Origin: Faecalibacterium sp. CAG:74
GTDB lineage: Bacteria; Bacillota; Clostridia; Christensenellales; Aristaeellaceae
Assembly (NCBI GenBank): GCA_000437595.1
Contig: FR899861.1
Location: 1-27,735, forward strand
Reading direction: 5' to 3'
Length of the DNA stretch: 27,735 nucleotides
Numbering within the stretch: position 1 is the stretch's first letter; each line of letters begins with the position of its first letter. The translations under genes were made by a program, and so were the position numbers. Below, piece after piece: positions 20,887 through 27,735 of the stretch. The notes beneath the pieces are model-generated. The model was not told the DNA's origin. It saw only the letters and a program-made list of their open reading frames with translations, and did no database searches.

Positions 20887-23385
20887 TTACTCAACCGTCA
20901 GGTTCGCCGTCATGCCGCCCACGGTGATCACATGCTCGCCGGCATCGAGGGTCAGCGGGATGGTCACAACGTGGAAGCTGCCAGCAGACACAGCGATCAT
21001 CTTCGTCGCTGCCAGTTCGCCATCCACCAGCACTTCGACATTGATATAGCCGTCAGCGCCGTTGTTTTCAGCGATGAAGTTGATTTCAAAGGTCTCGCCC
21101 GCCTTGGCCAGGTTGAGAACCTTTGTCGCCATTCTGGTGCCGGAAGACGTCTCTTCGCTGACTTCACGGACACCCTGCGGCGCAATCAGCGTGTTGCAGG
21201 TAATATCAGCAGGCTGGTCGTAGCGCATACCGAAGTGCGCAGGATACATCACGTCACCGAGATTCGTGGGCAGGTCAGCAGTCGGGTTATTGCGAACCAC
21301 GGCTGCCATGTACAGGCGAGTCTTGGTATCCACGCCAGTGTCAAACTGCAGCTCGCCCCAATCCAGTTCAGCATCTTCGCTCGTCCATGCCATCTCGAAC
21401 ACGGTCTTGCCGCTGGGAGCCTTCACACCGTAGAGCATATCCGCCAGCACGGACGGCAACGTCTTGTGATAGAAATTGCCCATGGAAGAACCATGGTCGG
21501 GTGTGCAGTCATAGGTCAGGAACAGCACCGCCGCGCTGCTGTTCACCGCATAGGCATCAGGCTCGTTGGAAACGCCGCCGTCGTAGCAGAGGACAACGGG
21601 CTTTTCAGCATCCGCAGCATCCTCAAACAGCAGTTCCGTCGCGTCGTCCATCGCGGTCACATGGGCAATAATCACGTCTGCGTCTTCCATGTTGTCCACC
21701 ACCGTCGCATACGCGGCAATGGCTTCCTTATCCATGGCAACCGTGTCCTTGCTTGTTCCCGCAACATACACCTTCTGCTCTGCCTTGAGCGGCAGAATGT
21801 TATCATTCTTCAGCAGGACGGTGGCTTCGGTCTGGAGCTGGATTTCCATGGCGTTCATTTCGGCAGTGCGCGCACGATAAACGTCTTCAATCGTCGTCAT
21901 GTCGAACGCCTGCGCCTTGTATTCGTCAGAGGCGCACAGTTCCAGCGCGTCTTCAAGGTTGCCGTAGGGATCTTCAAACAGACCCAGTTCAAACTTGTTG
22001 CGCAGCACACGCTTGGCGTGCTTATCAATCGTTTCCTGCGTCAGGTTGCCCAGTTCCAGCTGTTCCTTCACAGCGTTGGGCCACATGGGCTGCATCATGC
22101 CGGGATAACGGGCGATTACCGCGTCGTAGTCCACAGGCACATCGTCTTCCACCATGAAGAAGCAGCCAACCTGATCAACGTCCGCGTTGAAGATGGTCGC
22201 ATACAGTTCGCCGACAGAAGCAGTGCTCAGGTCAAGGCCTTCAGGCGTCGTGCCGGAAGCAGAAGGAACCTGCATCCACATCGGCCAGTCGGTCACGACA
22301 CAGCCATCATAGCCCAGCTGCTGGCGCAGCACCGCCATGGACTCGGAGTCGTAGCAGACATTGCAGTCGTTGAGGAACTTGCCGTTGTTCAGCATGATCC
22401 AGCCGGAGCCGTTGTCGATGACAGCGCTCTTCCAGCCAACCAGCCACGAATCCACCAGATTCGCGGGAGACTTCGCATTGAAGTAGTTGGAGCGGCCGCC
22501 GCGCGCCACAAAGTGCTTCGTGCAGGCATTCACGCCGTTTTCTTCATACGCCTTGGTTTCGATGCCGACCATCTTGGCGATGTAGTTCACATCGTCGCCG
22601 TACCACGAGCCGATTTCCACGCCATAGGAATGGAACGGCACATGGAAGCCGATGGCGCGCTCTTCCTTCGCGTACTGTGCAACAAGGTTGTACAGCAGTT
22701 CCGGGTCATGCGCAATGCCAACCGCGTAGTTCGGCATGTTGACCATGCCAGCCCATGTGTTGTAGCTGCGGTCGCAGGACAGCACAACGGGAATGCCCAG
22801 ACGCGCCGTTTCCGCGATTTCCTGGAACGCATTGTTTTCATAAATCAGCGTTTCCGGCGTACCATTGACGTTGTGCAGGTACGTCGTCACGTTATCGCTG
22901 ATAATGGAGTGATACATCGGAACGTAGCAGCTGCCATCCGCGGCGGTATACGTAGGTTCGTTGGAATAGAGCCATTCCTCCGTGTAGGGATACATGCTGG
23001 TGAACGTACCGCCGGTAGAGGCGTGCCACAGCAGACCGATTTCCTCATCCAGCGTCATCTGGCTGAGCAGATCGTCCACGCGCGCGTCCACAGGCTGCCG
23101 CCAGTCTTCGTACACGTCCAGCGTGCCGTTGCCGTTCAAATCCTTGAACTTCAGTCCATCAACCTCGATGATGTTCTTCACATGCGCTTCCAGCGCAACC
23201 TGCCCTGTCGCTTCATCCGCCGGAACGATGACTTCGTTCACGGCATAGGGTTTGGTGAAGGTATGCGGATCAACGAATTCCCCGCCTCCACCGTTGTTAA
23301 AGTACTGCTGTTCCGCAACCGCGATCCCGCTGAGCATCATTGCCAGCGTCATCACGAAAGACAGTGCCCTTGAGAACTTTTTCAT
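20887..23385 (-). CDS. Secreted glycoside hydrolase family 3 enzyme
   Basis: An 832-residue exported enzyme, most likely a beta-glucosidase or beta-xylosidase acting outside the cell. The signal peptide MKKFSRALSFVMTLAMMLSGIAVA is cut before Glu25. A perfect calcium loop of EF-hand type follows, DLNGNGTLDVYE (Asp82, Asn84, Asn86, Thr88, Asp90, Glu93), leading into the GH3 N-terminal barrel. KHF is at 290-292, and the nucleophile Asp366 is in GYDGCVVTDW. The GH3 C-terminal alpha/beta domain starts near EATVLLKNDNILPLK. The end (~730-832) is a beta-rich carbohydrate-binding-like domain, and there is no sortase or dockerin signal. The substrate cannot be fixed. Start: ATG 23385, with AAGGAGAA ~6 bases upstream; the longer frame to 23580 runs through the promoter. 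It is the only large exported hydrolase here. Confidence 0.92.
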   Translation of the reverse strand: MKKFSRALSFVMTLAMMLSGIAVAEQQYFNNGGGGEFVDPHTFTKPYAVNEVIVPADEATGQVALEAHVKNIIEVDGLKFKDLNGNGTLDVYEDWRQPVDARVDDLLSQMTLDEEIGLLWHASTGGTFTSMYPYTEEWLYSNEPTYTAADGSCYVPMYHSIISDNVTTYLHNVNGTPETLIYENNAFQEIAETARLGIPVVLSCDRSYNTWAGMVNMPNYAVGIAHDPELLYNLVAQYAKEERAIGFHVPFHSYGVEIGSWYGDDVNYIAKMVGIETKAYEENGVNACTKHFVARGGRSNYFNAKSPANLVDSWLVGWKSAVIDNGSGWIMLNNGKFLNDCNVCYDSESMAVLRQQLGYDGCVVTDWPMWMQVPSASGTTPEGLDLSTASVGELYATIFNADVDQVGCFFMVEDDVPVDYDAVIARYPGMMQPMWPNAVKEQLELGNLTQETIDKHAKRVLRNKFELGLFEDPYGNLEDALELCASDEYKAQAFDMTTIEDVYRARTAEMNAMEIQLQTEATVLLKNDNILPLKAEQKVYVAGTSKDTVAMDKEAIAAYATVVDNMEDADVIIAHVTAMDDATELLFEDAADAEKPVVLCYDGGVSNEPDAYAVNSSAAVLFLTYDCTPDHGSSMGNFYHKTLPSVLADMLYGVKAPSGKTVFEMAWTSEDAELDWGELQFDTGVDTKTRLYMAAVVRNNPTADLPTNLGDVMYPAHFGMRYDQPADITCNTLIAPQGVREVSEETSSGTRMATKVLNLAKAGETFEINFIAENNGADGYINVEVLVDGELAATKMIAVSAGSFHVVTIPLTLDAGEHVITVGGMTANLTVE

Positions 23386-23411
23386 ACCGTTTTCTCCTTC
23401 CCATAGTTCCC

Positions 23412-23425
23412 GCAATGCGCATTGC
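23412..23425. promoter_or_regulatory. 14-base perfect palindrome upstream of GH3, candidate operator
   Basis: GCAATGCGCATTGC lies 27 bases before the GH3 start codon, between the -10 box and the ribosome site. A second short dyad, AAGGC-AATC-GCCTT, is at 23441-23454. The position fits a repressor site or a leader hairpin; the regulator is not in the window. Confidence 0.45.
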
Positions 23426-23463
23426 ATTGCCAACCGACGTAAGGCAATCGCCTTATTGATTTC

Positions 23464-23469
23464 ATTATA
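23464..23469 (-). promoter_or_regulatory. -10 box for GH3
   Basis: TATAAT on the minus strand, ~80 bases upstream of the start codon. No convincing -35 box is seen 16-18 bases further upstream, so an activator may be needed. Confidence 0.5.
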
Positions 23470-23583
23470 CCGCCGCAGCCAAAAAGAAGCTATGGAAAAT
23501 TCAGTCCTCATTTTTGTAAATTTCAGCACAGACTTTTGCTCCAGTTTCGGCAGGAATATACAAAGCGCATCAAAGTGCACAAG

Positions 23584-23621
23584 AAGCGCCCGGCGCAGGT
23601 TTTCCCCCGCGTCGGGCGCTT
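23584..23621 (-). terminator. Terminator after htpG
   Basis: AAGCGCCCGGCGC (23584-23596) pairs with GCGTCGGGCGCTT (23609-23621), with one wobble or mismatch, around a 12-base loop. TTCTTG follows on the minus strand. It begins ~27 bases after the htpG stop codon. Confidence 0.8.
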
Positions 23622-23647
23622 TCTATTGAATTGTGGATTGGTTTCGC

Positions 23648-25543
23648 TTATTCCTTCTCCACCGCCATGGCGACGAGCTTCTGGCTCCGCTTCAGGAACG
23701 CCGTAATCTCGTCCGCTTCCAGCGGCTGGGCGCTCATGCGCGCCAAATCGTAAATCTGCTGGCAAAGCAGCTGCGTCGTCTCGTTCTCCGGGTCGCGCGC
23801 CGCCAGTTCCTGAATCGCCTTGTTGCGGCGGTTCAGCACAAGCGTGAAGCGGTCGGGCATGTCGAAGGACTGACCATACAGGCGGCTCATTTCCTTCATG
23901 CGGCGAATCTGCTCGTCCTCGGTGACCATCGCAGGCAGCTCCGCGTCGGACAGGCTCTGCAGGTTCACGGGCAGGTCATCCTTGCCCAGCGCCTTGCGGA
24001 ACATCGCCTGAATCGTCTCCTGATTCAGCTCCTTGCCCTCTTCGGAATCTTCCAGCAGGCCGGACACGTCCGCGTCCACACGCGCGAAGGTCAAGCCTTC
24101 CTCGCCGCCGGAATATTCCATGAAGGACTGGAAGTTGCCGTCGATGATGTGATCCATCACAACAACATCAATGCCGCGGTTGGTGTACAGCGCGACGCTC
24201 GCCGCCTGACGCTTCGGGTCGTTTGTGTAGTAGACCTTCTTGTCCGCCTTGTCGGCGTTCGCAGTCTTGTACTCTTCCAGCGTCAGATAGCGGCCATCGG
24301 TGGTCTTGTAGAGGATCGCCTTCTTGACCTGCTCGTAGAACTTCTGGTCACGCATCGCGCCAAACTTGACGAAGGGCGCAATGTCGTCCCAGTATTTCTG
24401 ATACGTCTCGCGCTCGGTGTTGAACAGCCCGCAGAGCTTATCCGCCACCTTCTTGGTGATGTGCGCGGACAGCTTCTTGACCGTGCCGTCGTTCTGCAGG
24501 AAGGAACGGCTGACGTTCAGCGGCAGGTCAGGGCAGTCGATAACGCCCTTCAAAAGCGTCAGGAATTCCGGAATAACTTCCTTCACGTTGTCCGCCACGA
24601 ACACCTGACCCGCGAACAGCTTCACCTGACCTTCGTACTTGCCGAAGTCGTTGCGGAGTTTCGGGAAATACAGGATGCCCTTGAGGTTGAAGGGGTAGTC
24701 GACGTTCAGATGCACCCAGAACAGCGGATCTTCCCAGCCGAACATCTTGTGATAGAAGTCGATGTACTCCTTGTCCTCGCACTCGCTCGGCTTTTTCAGC
24801 CACAGCGGCTTGGTGTCGTTAATCAGGCTCGGCTTGGGTTCATCGACGACCTTGCGCTTCTTGGGCGTGCCGTCCTCGTTGGTTTCGCCGGGGATTTCTT
24901 CCTCGCGCTCCACCGGCTTGGCGTTTGCGTCCATCAGATAAATCGGATACGCCATGTAGCCGCAGTAGCGGGTCAGCACTTCGCGGACGCGGTAGAGTTC
25001 GAGGAACTCCTTCTCTTCATCGGAGATATGGAGGATAATCGACGTGCCGTGCGCGGTGCGGTGACCTTCGCTGATGGCGAAGTCCATGCCGTCCTTGGAT
25101 TCCCAATGCACCGGCTCCGCGCCCTCCTGACAGGACAGCGTTTCGATTTCGACGTTCTCAGACACCATGAACACGCTGTAAAAGCCCAGCCCGAAGTGGC
25201 CGATAATGTCGCCCTTCTTCTCGTCGCCCTCGAACTTCTTCATAAACTCGGACGCGCCGGAGAATGCGACCTGATTGATATAGCGCTTCACCTCGTCCTC
25301 GGTCATGCCGATGCCGGTGTCGCTGATGGTCAGGGTCTTGTTCTCCTTGTCCACCGTGACCATGACGGACATTTCGCTCTCGTCATCCGGATTCGTCATG
25401 CGATACTTCGTGATGGCGTCGCAGCCGTTGCTGACCACCTCGCGCAGGAAAATGTCCTTATCGGAATACAGCCAACGCTTAATGACCGGCATAATATTTT
25501 GGGCGTCAATCGACACAGAGCCCTTTTCCATTTCAATCGCCAT
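23648..25543 (-). CDS. htpG: Chaperone HtpG (Hsp90 family)
   Basis: A 631-residue cytoplasmic ATP-driven chaperone. The N-terminal GHKL ATPase domain has FLREVVSNGCDA (Glu35, Asn39, Asp42), DTGIGM (75-80) and GHFGLGFYSVFMV. The middle domain has LNVSRSFLQNDGTVKKL, whose arginine contacts ATP. The C-terminal dimerisation domain ends at VEKE. Length is typical (about 620-640). The nucleotide-site motif reads SNGCDA in place of the usual SNASDA; the key Asn and Asp are kept. Start: ATG 25543, with AGGAGG 8 bases upstream. The gene is preceded by a promoter and a perfect CIRCE operator, which implies HrcA heat-shock control. Confidence 0.97.
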   Translation of the reverse strand: MAIEMEKGSVSIDAQNIMPVIKRWLYSDKDIFLREVVSNGCDAITKYRMTNPDDESEMSVMVTVDKENKTLTISDTGIGMTEDEVKRYINQVAFSGASEFMKKFEGDEKKGDIIGHFGLGFYSVFMVSENVEIETLSCQEGAEPVHWESKDGMDFAISEGHRTAHGTSIILHISDEEKEFLELYRVREVLTRYCGYMAYPIYLMDANAKPVEREEEIPGETNEDGTPKKRKVVDEPKPSLINDTKPLWLKKPSECEDKEYIDFYHKMFGWEDPLFWVHLNVDYPFNLKGILYFPKLRNDFGKYEGQVKLFAGQVFVADNVKEVIPEFLTLLKGVIDCPDLPLNVSRSFLQNDGTVKKLSAHITKKVADKLCGLFNTERETYQKYWDDIAPFVKFGAMRDQKFYEQVKKAILYKTTDGRYLTLEEYKTANADKADKKVYYTNDPKRQAASVALYTNRGIDVVVMDHIIDGNFQSFMEYSGGEEGLTFARVDADVSGLLEDSEEGKELNQETIQAMFRKALGKDDLPVNLQSLSDAELPAMVTEDEQIRRMKEMSRLYGQSFDMPDRFTLVLNRRNKAIQELAARDPENETTQLLCQQIYDLARMSAQPLEADEITAFLKRSQKLVAMAVEKE

Positions 25544-25606
25544 ACATCATTCCTCCTCGGAAAATAAACGGTAATAATTGTTGCAGTCTTTCTGACCGCT
25601 GGATGT

Positions 25607-25635
25607 ATTGTAGCACGATTTCCATCGAAATGCAA
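25607..25635 (-). promoter_or_regulatory. Sigma-A promoter of htpG
   Basis: On the minus strand TTGCAT (25635-25630), a 17-base spacer and TACAAT (25612-25607). The leader to the start codon is ~58 bases. Confidence 0.85.
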
Positions 25636-25642
25636 GCGAAAA

Positions 25643-25669
25643 TTAGCACTCAGCGCAAAAGAGTGCTAA
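25643..25669. promoter_or_regulatory. CIRCE operator (HrcA binding site)
   Basis: TTAGCACTC (25643-25651), a 9-base spacer and GAGTGCTAA (25661-25669) form the exact CIRCE inverted repeat. It lies 7 bases upstream of the htpG -35 box and ~70 bases upstream of the divergent promoter at 25740. HrcA represses from such sites. The position favours control of htpG. Confidence 0.97.
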
Positions 25670-25739
25670 CAATTTTCAGATTGTTCACTTTTTCGCCCGC
25701 GAAAACCTCCCCCATGCGCGTGAGACGCCCCCGTTCCCC

Positions 25740-25768
25740 TTGCAAACCCGCGCGCAATACGGTATAAT
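25740..25768 (+). promoter_or_regulatory. Sigma-A promoter of the M16/FHA gene pair
   Basis: TTGCAA (25740-25745), a 17-base spacer and TATAAT (25763-25768), 39 bases before the start codon. Confidence 0.85.
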
Positions 25769-25807
25769 AGATGAAACAACTTTTATGCCAAAGGAGCTGA
25801 CGAACCC

Positions 25808-27091
25808 ATGTCCGCGATTCATGAGCATGTCCTGCAAAACGGCATGACGCTTTTGTGCTGGCCGCAGCGCCACCTGCACGGTCTGGAATTCGGGCTGTAT
25901 TTGAAGGGCGGACCGCTGTACGAAACGGAAGAAACACAGGGCATCAGCAATCTGCTGGAACACCTGTGCTTCCGCGGGCTGGGCGGACTGAACCGCGAAG
26001 GATTGCTGCGCGAACTGAACCGCTTCGGCACGAACCTCGATGCCGCGACGTATGCCGAAGGGCTGGTGTTCCGCCTGAAGTGCCTGCCGCGTTTCTTTGA
26101 CGCGGCGCTGGAATACTTCCTGCGCTTTTTCGCGAATGTACCGTGGACGCCGGAGCAGATTGCCGCCGAGAAGCAAGTCGTCCTGCGCCAATTGGAGGCG
26201 GACGGCGATGGCGATCTGTTCGACCGCGCGGCGTGCGATTTCCGCAAGACCGAGAACGGCGCATTCCCCCCGCTGGGCACGCCGGAGAGCCTGATGGCGC
26301 TGACCGAAGCGGACATTCAGCTTTGGCAGGAGATGATTTTCCAGCCGCAGAACGCCTGTCTGGTCATGACGGGCAATTTCTCCGACGGCATGGAGCTCGC
26401 CGCCATCGAAGCGCTGAGCGAGCTGCGCAACACGACCGCCCAGCCGCCATTCACGCAGTCGCTGCCCATCGGCTTCTGTATGCGCGACGAGCAGAGTGAC
26501 TTGCTGGAAGAGGTTGAAAGCGATTTTGCGAGCGTTCAGCTGGCGTTCGACGTGGACAGCGAACAGGTCTACCCCGTCGCGGCGGAGGTTCTCAGCACCA
26601 TCACCGCCGGGAACGATGACAGTATGCTCTTTCAGGCTTTGCGCGAGGAGCAGGCGCTCGTTGCGGAAATCGAGTCGCAAATCAGCCGCGTCGGGCAATT
26701 CAGCCGCCTTGTCATCCGCTATGACGTGCGGTCGGAATGGCTGAAAGACACGCTGACAAAGGTCTTTGCCTATCTGCACCGGCTGACGATGTACGTCCGC
26801 CCCGCGCGATTGAATCAGTTACGGACGCAGTTCACCACCAACAACGCCATGCTGACTGACGACACCGCCGCGCTGAACGACCGTCTCGGCTGGGCGTGGA
26901 TGAGCGGCGACACGGCACAGGCGGATTTGGATGCTGCCGCCGCGCAGTACAACGAGCTGACCGCCGAGGAACTGCTGGACGCGGCGCAGACCGTTTTCCG
27001 CCCGGAAAATCTCTCTATCGCCGTGCAGTACGACCCGGAGGCGGTCGGTGATTTGCGCCCGATGCTGCAAAAGCTGCGCGAGATGCTGTAA
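25808..27091 (+). CDS. M16-family peptidase-like protein, zinc motif incomplete
   Basis: A 427-residue protein with the two-domain M16 (insulinase/MPP) fold: N-terminal half VLQNGMTLLCWPQ to ~210, C-terminal half ~220-427. The active M16 motif is HxxEH plus a distal Glu. Here the motif reads NLLEH (48-52), so the first zinc-ligand His is Asn; Glu51, His52 and a candidate distal Glu130 remain. It is therefore probably inactive or a non-catalytic subunit, as in known active/inactive M16 pairs (mitochondrial MPP, bacterial AlbE/AlbF, YmfF/YmfH). No active partner is in the window. Start: ATG 25808, with AAGGAG 10 bases upstream. It is followed by an FHA-domain gene after a 10-base gap. Confidence 0.88.
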   Translation: MSAIHEHVLQNGMTLLCWPQRHLHGLEFGLYLKGGPLYETEETQGISNLLEHLCFRGLGGLNREGLLRELNRFGTNLDAATYAEGLVFRLKCLPRFFDAALEYFLRFFANVPWTPEQIAAEKQVVLRQLEADGDGDLFDRAACDFRKTENGAFPPLGTPESLMALTEADIQLWQEMIFQPQNACLVMTGNFSDGMELAAIEALSELRNTTAQPPFTQSLPIGFCMRDEQSDLLEEVESDFASVQLAFDVDSEQVYPVAAEVLSTITAGNDDSMLFQALREEQALVAEIESQISRVGQFSRLVIRYDVRSEWLKDTLTKVFAYLHRLTMYVRPARLNQLRTQFTTNNAMLTDDTAALNDRLGWAWMSGDTAQADLDAAAAQYNELTAEELLDAAQTVFRPENLSIAVQYDPEAVGDLRPMLQKLREML

Positions 27092-27101
27092 GGAGCGACC
27101 C

Positions 27102-27653
27102 ATGCCCTCTCAAATTTACGAGATTCTCTCTCTGATGATGCGCTACTGGTTCGCTGCGCTGGGGGTGCTGATTGTCCTGCGCGCGTTCTGGTGGCTCTGG
27201 AAGGATCACCGAAGCCGCGAGAAAAAGCGGCGTTCCCTGCCGGACGCGGGCAGCATCGGGGAATTTGTGGTCGAAAGCGACTGCGCCGCACTCCCGCAGG
27301 ACACGCTGCTGCCTGTCCCGGCGGACGGGACGCTGGGCAGCGTGCGGAGCTGCGATATTGTTGTCCCTGCGCGCGGGGTGTCACCCCGGCATCTGGATGT
27401 GATGTTCCGCAACGGATATGGGCTGTATATCATCCCGTGGCGCGGGTGCAGCTGCATTGTCGATGGGGAGACGGTAGCGAGCCGGAAGGATGGAATGGCG
27501 CATCCGCTGCAGCATAACAGCATTCTGGAGGTCGGACAGGCAAGATTGCGCTTGCGCGTGTTTGCGGGATTGGATGTGGAGGATGTGCGCGCCTATGCCG
27601 AACGGCGCGAGGATGGGGATGATGAGCAGGAAAATCCCCAATACCCCGATTGA
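27102..27653 (+). CDS. Membrane-anchored FHA-domain protein
   Basis: A 183-residue protein with one N-terminal membrane helix (about 14-33, YWFAALGVLIVLRAFWWLW) followed by a basic cytoplasmic stretch (KDHRSREKKRR). A forkhead-associated domain covers ~65-165. The FHA landmarks are recognisable as TLGSVRSCDIVVPARGVSPRHLDVMF, with the Ser..His pair; the usual Gly-Arg is Gly-Ser here. FHA domains bind phosphothreonine peptides, so a Ser/Thr kinase partner elsewhere is likely. The acidic tail (~165-183, rich in Glu, Asp and Gln) is probably disordered. Start: ATG 27102, with AAGGAG overlapping the M16 stop codon, so it is co-transcribed with the M16 gene. Confidence 0.82.
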   Translation: MPSQIYEILSLMMRYWFAALGVLIVLRAFWWLWKDHRSREKKRRSLPDAGSIGEFVVESDCAALPQDTLLPVPADGTLGSVRSCDIVVPARGVSPRHLDVMFRNGYGLYIIPWRGCSCIVDGETVASRKDGMAHPLQHNSILEVGQARLRLRVFAGLDVEDVRAYAERREDGDDEQENPQYPD

Positions 27654-27684
27654 TGGAAATCGCGCTCAGGCCAGGCGGCAAAAA

Positions 27685-27735
27685 AAGGGTCAAGGGGCAA
27701 TGCCCCTTGCGGAGTCCAGAGGCAGCGCCTCTGGT
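27685..27735 (-). repeat. Dispersed hairpin repeat, reverse orientation
   Basis: Read on the minus strand, CCAGAGGC-GCT-GCCTCTGG (27734-27716), then CAAGGGGC-ATT-GCCCCTTG (27709-27691), then ACCCTTTTTT. It is the same two-hairpin start as at 13011, inverted. It begins ~30 bases after the FHA stop codon and is cut by the window end. Confidence 0.75.

Noticed and set aside
20827..23373. An 848-codon open frame opposite the GH3 gene
   Set aside because: Same cause: third-position GC bias opens the complementary frame. The GH3 reading has signal peptide, motifs and ribosome site.
23633..25567. A 644-codon open frame opposite htpG
   Set aside because: Antisense shadow of an unmistakable Hsp90 gene.

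Overview
The window reads as chromosomal DNA of a GC-rich, spore-forming member of the Clostridia (Bacillota) that lives on plant polysaccharide, probably in a gut or rumen. The evidence is a SpoIIID-type sporulation regulator, a YlmC/YmxH-family protein, a perfect CIRCE operator, near-consensus sigma-A promoters, strong AGGAGG ribosome-binding sites, a GGGtGRT/NifU-like gene pair typical of anaerobic Firmicutes, and many plant-glycan hydrolases. I cannot assign a genus from the sequence.

Layout. 1-3161: a GH31 alpha-glycosidase followed by a PfkB/ribokinase-type sugar kinase in one operon. 3185-4272: a TipA-like MerR regulator between a long-palindrome (MITE-like) element and its shortened relative. 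4276-6337 (minus): an AgrC-like GHKL histidine kinase and its LytTR response regulator. 6653-7343: a visibly AT-richer block with a NUDIX hydrolase, terminator-bounded on both sides. 7348-8268 (minus): seven tRNA genes (Pro, Glu, Ile, Asp, Thr, Tyr, Leu) behind a full-consensus promoter. 8457-10312: spoIIID and the NAD(P)HX repair enzyme Nnr. 10355-12616 (minus): a GH43 enzyme and an exported alpha/beta-hydrolase (esterase-like). 12617-13389: regulatory DNA and three tandem copies of a dispersed hairpin repeat. 13392-14904 (minus): GH27, a tiny zinc-ribbon protein and a broken rhamnose-mutarotase gene; 15157-16656 (plus, divergent): GH51 arabinofuranosidase. 16801-17037: YlmC/YmxH. 17398-19140: NifU-like scaffold plus GGGtGRT protein. 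19358-20773: sodium:alanine symporter. 20887-23385 (minus): secreted GH3 enzyme. 23648-25543 (minus): HtpG. 25808-27653: M16 peptidase-like protein and an FHA-domain membrane protein.

How it fits together. GH43, the esterase-like protein, GH51, GH27 and the rhaM remnant form a set suited to taking apart arabinan or arabinogalactan side chains of pectin and arabinoxylan. GH31 with a sugar kinase, and the exported GH3, add alpha- and beta-glycoside use. Most of these hydrolases lack signal peptides, so oligosaccharides are probably imported first; no sugar transporter lies in the window. The other genes are housekeeping: protein folding, cofactor repair, Fe-S chemistry and sporulation.

The most noteworthy features are the dispersed hairpin family whose stems change while staying paired, the palindromic element pair around the MerR gene, the little-understood GGGtGRT pair, the truncated rhaM gene, a candidate small RNA at 12775-12913, and an M16 protein lacking the first zinc-ligand histidine. 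All functions are inferred by reading motifs; no database search was possible.
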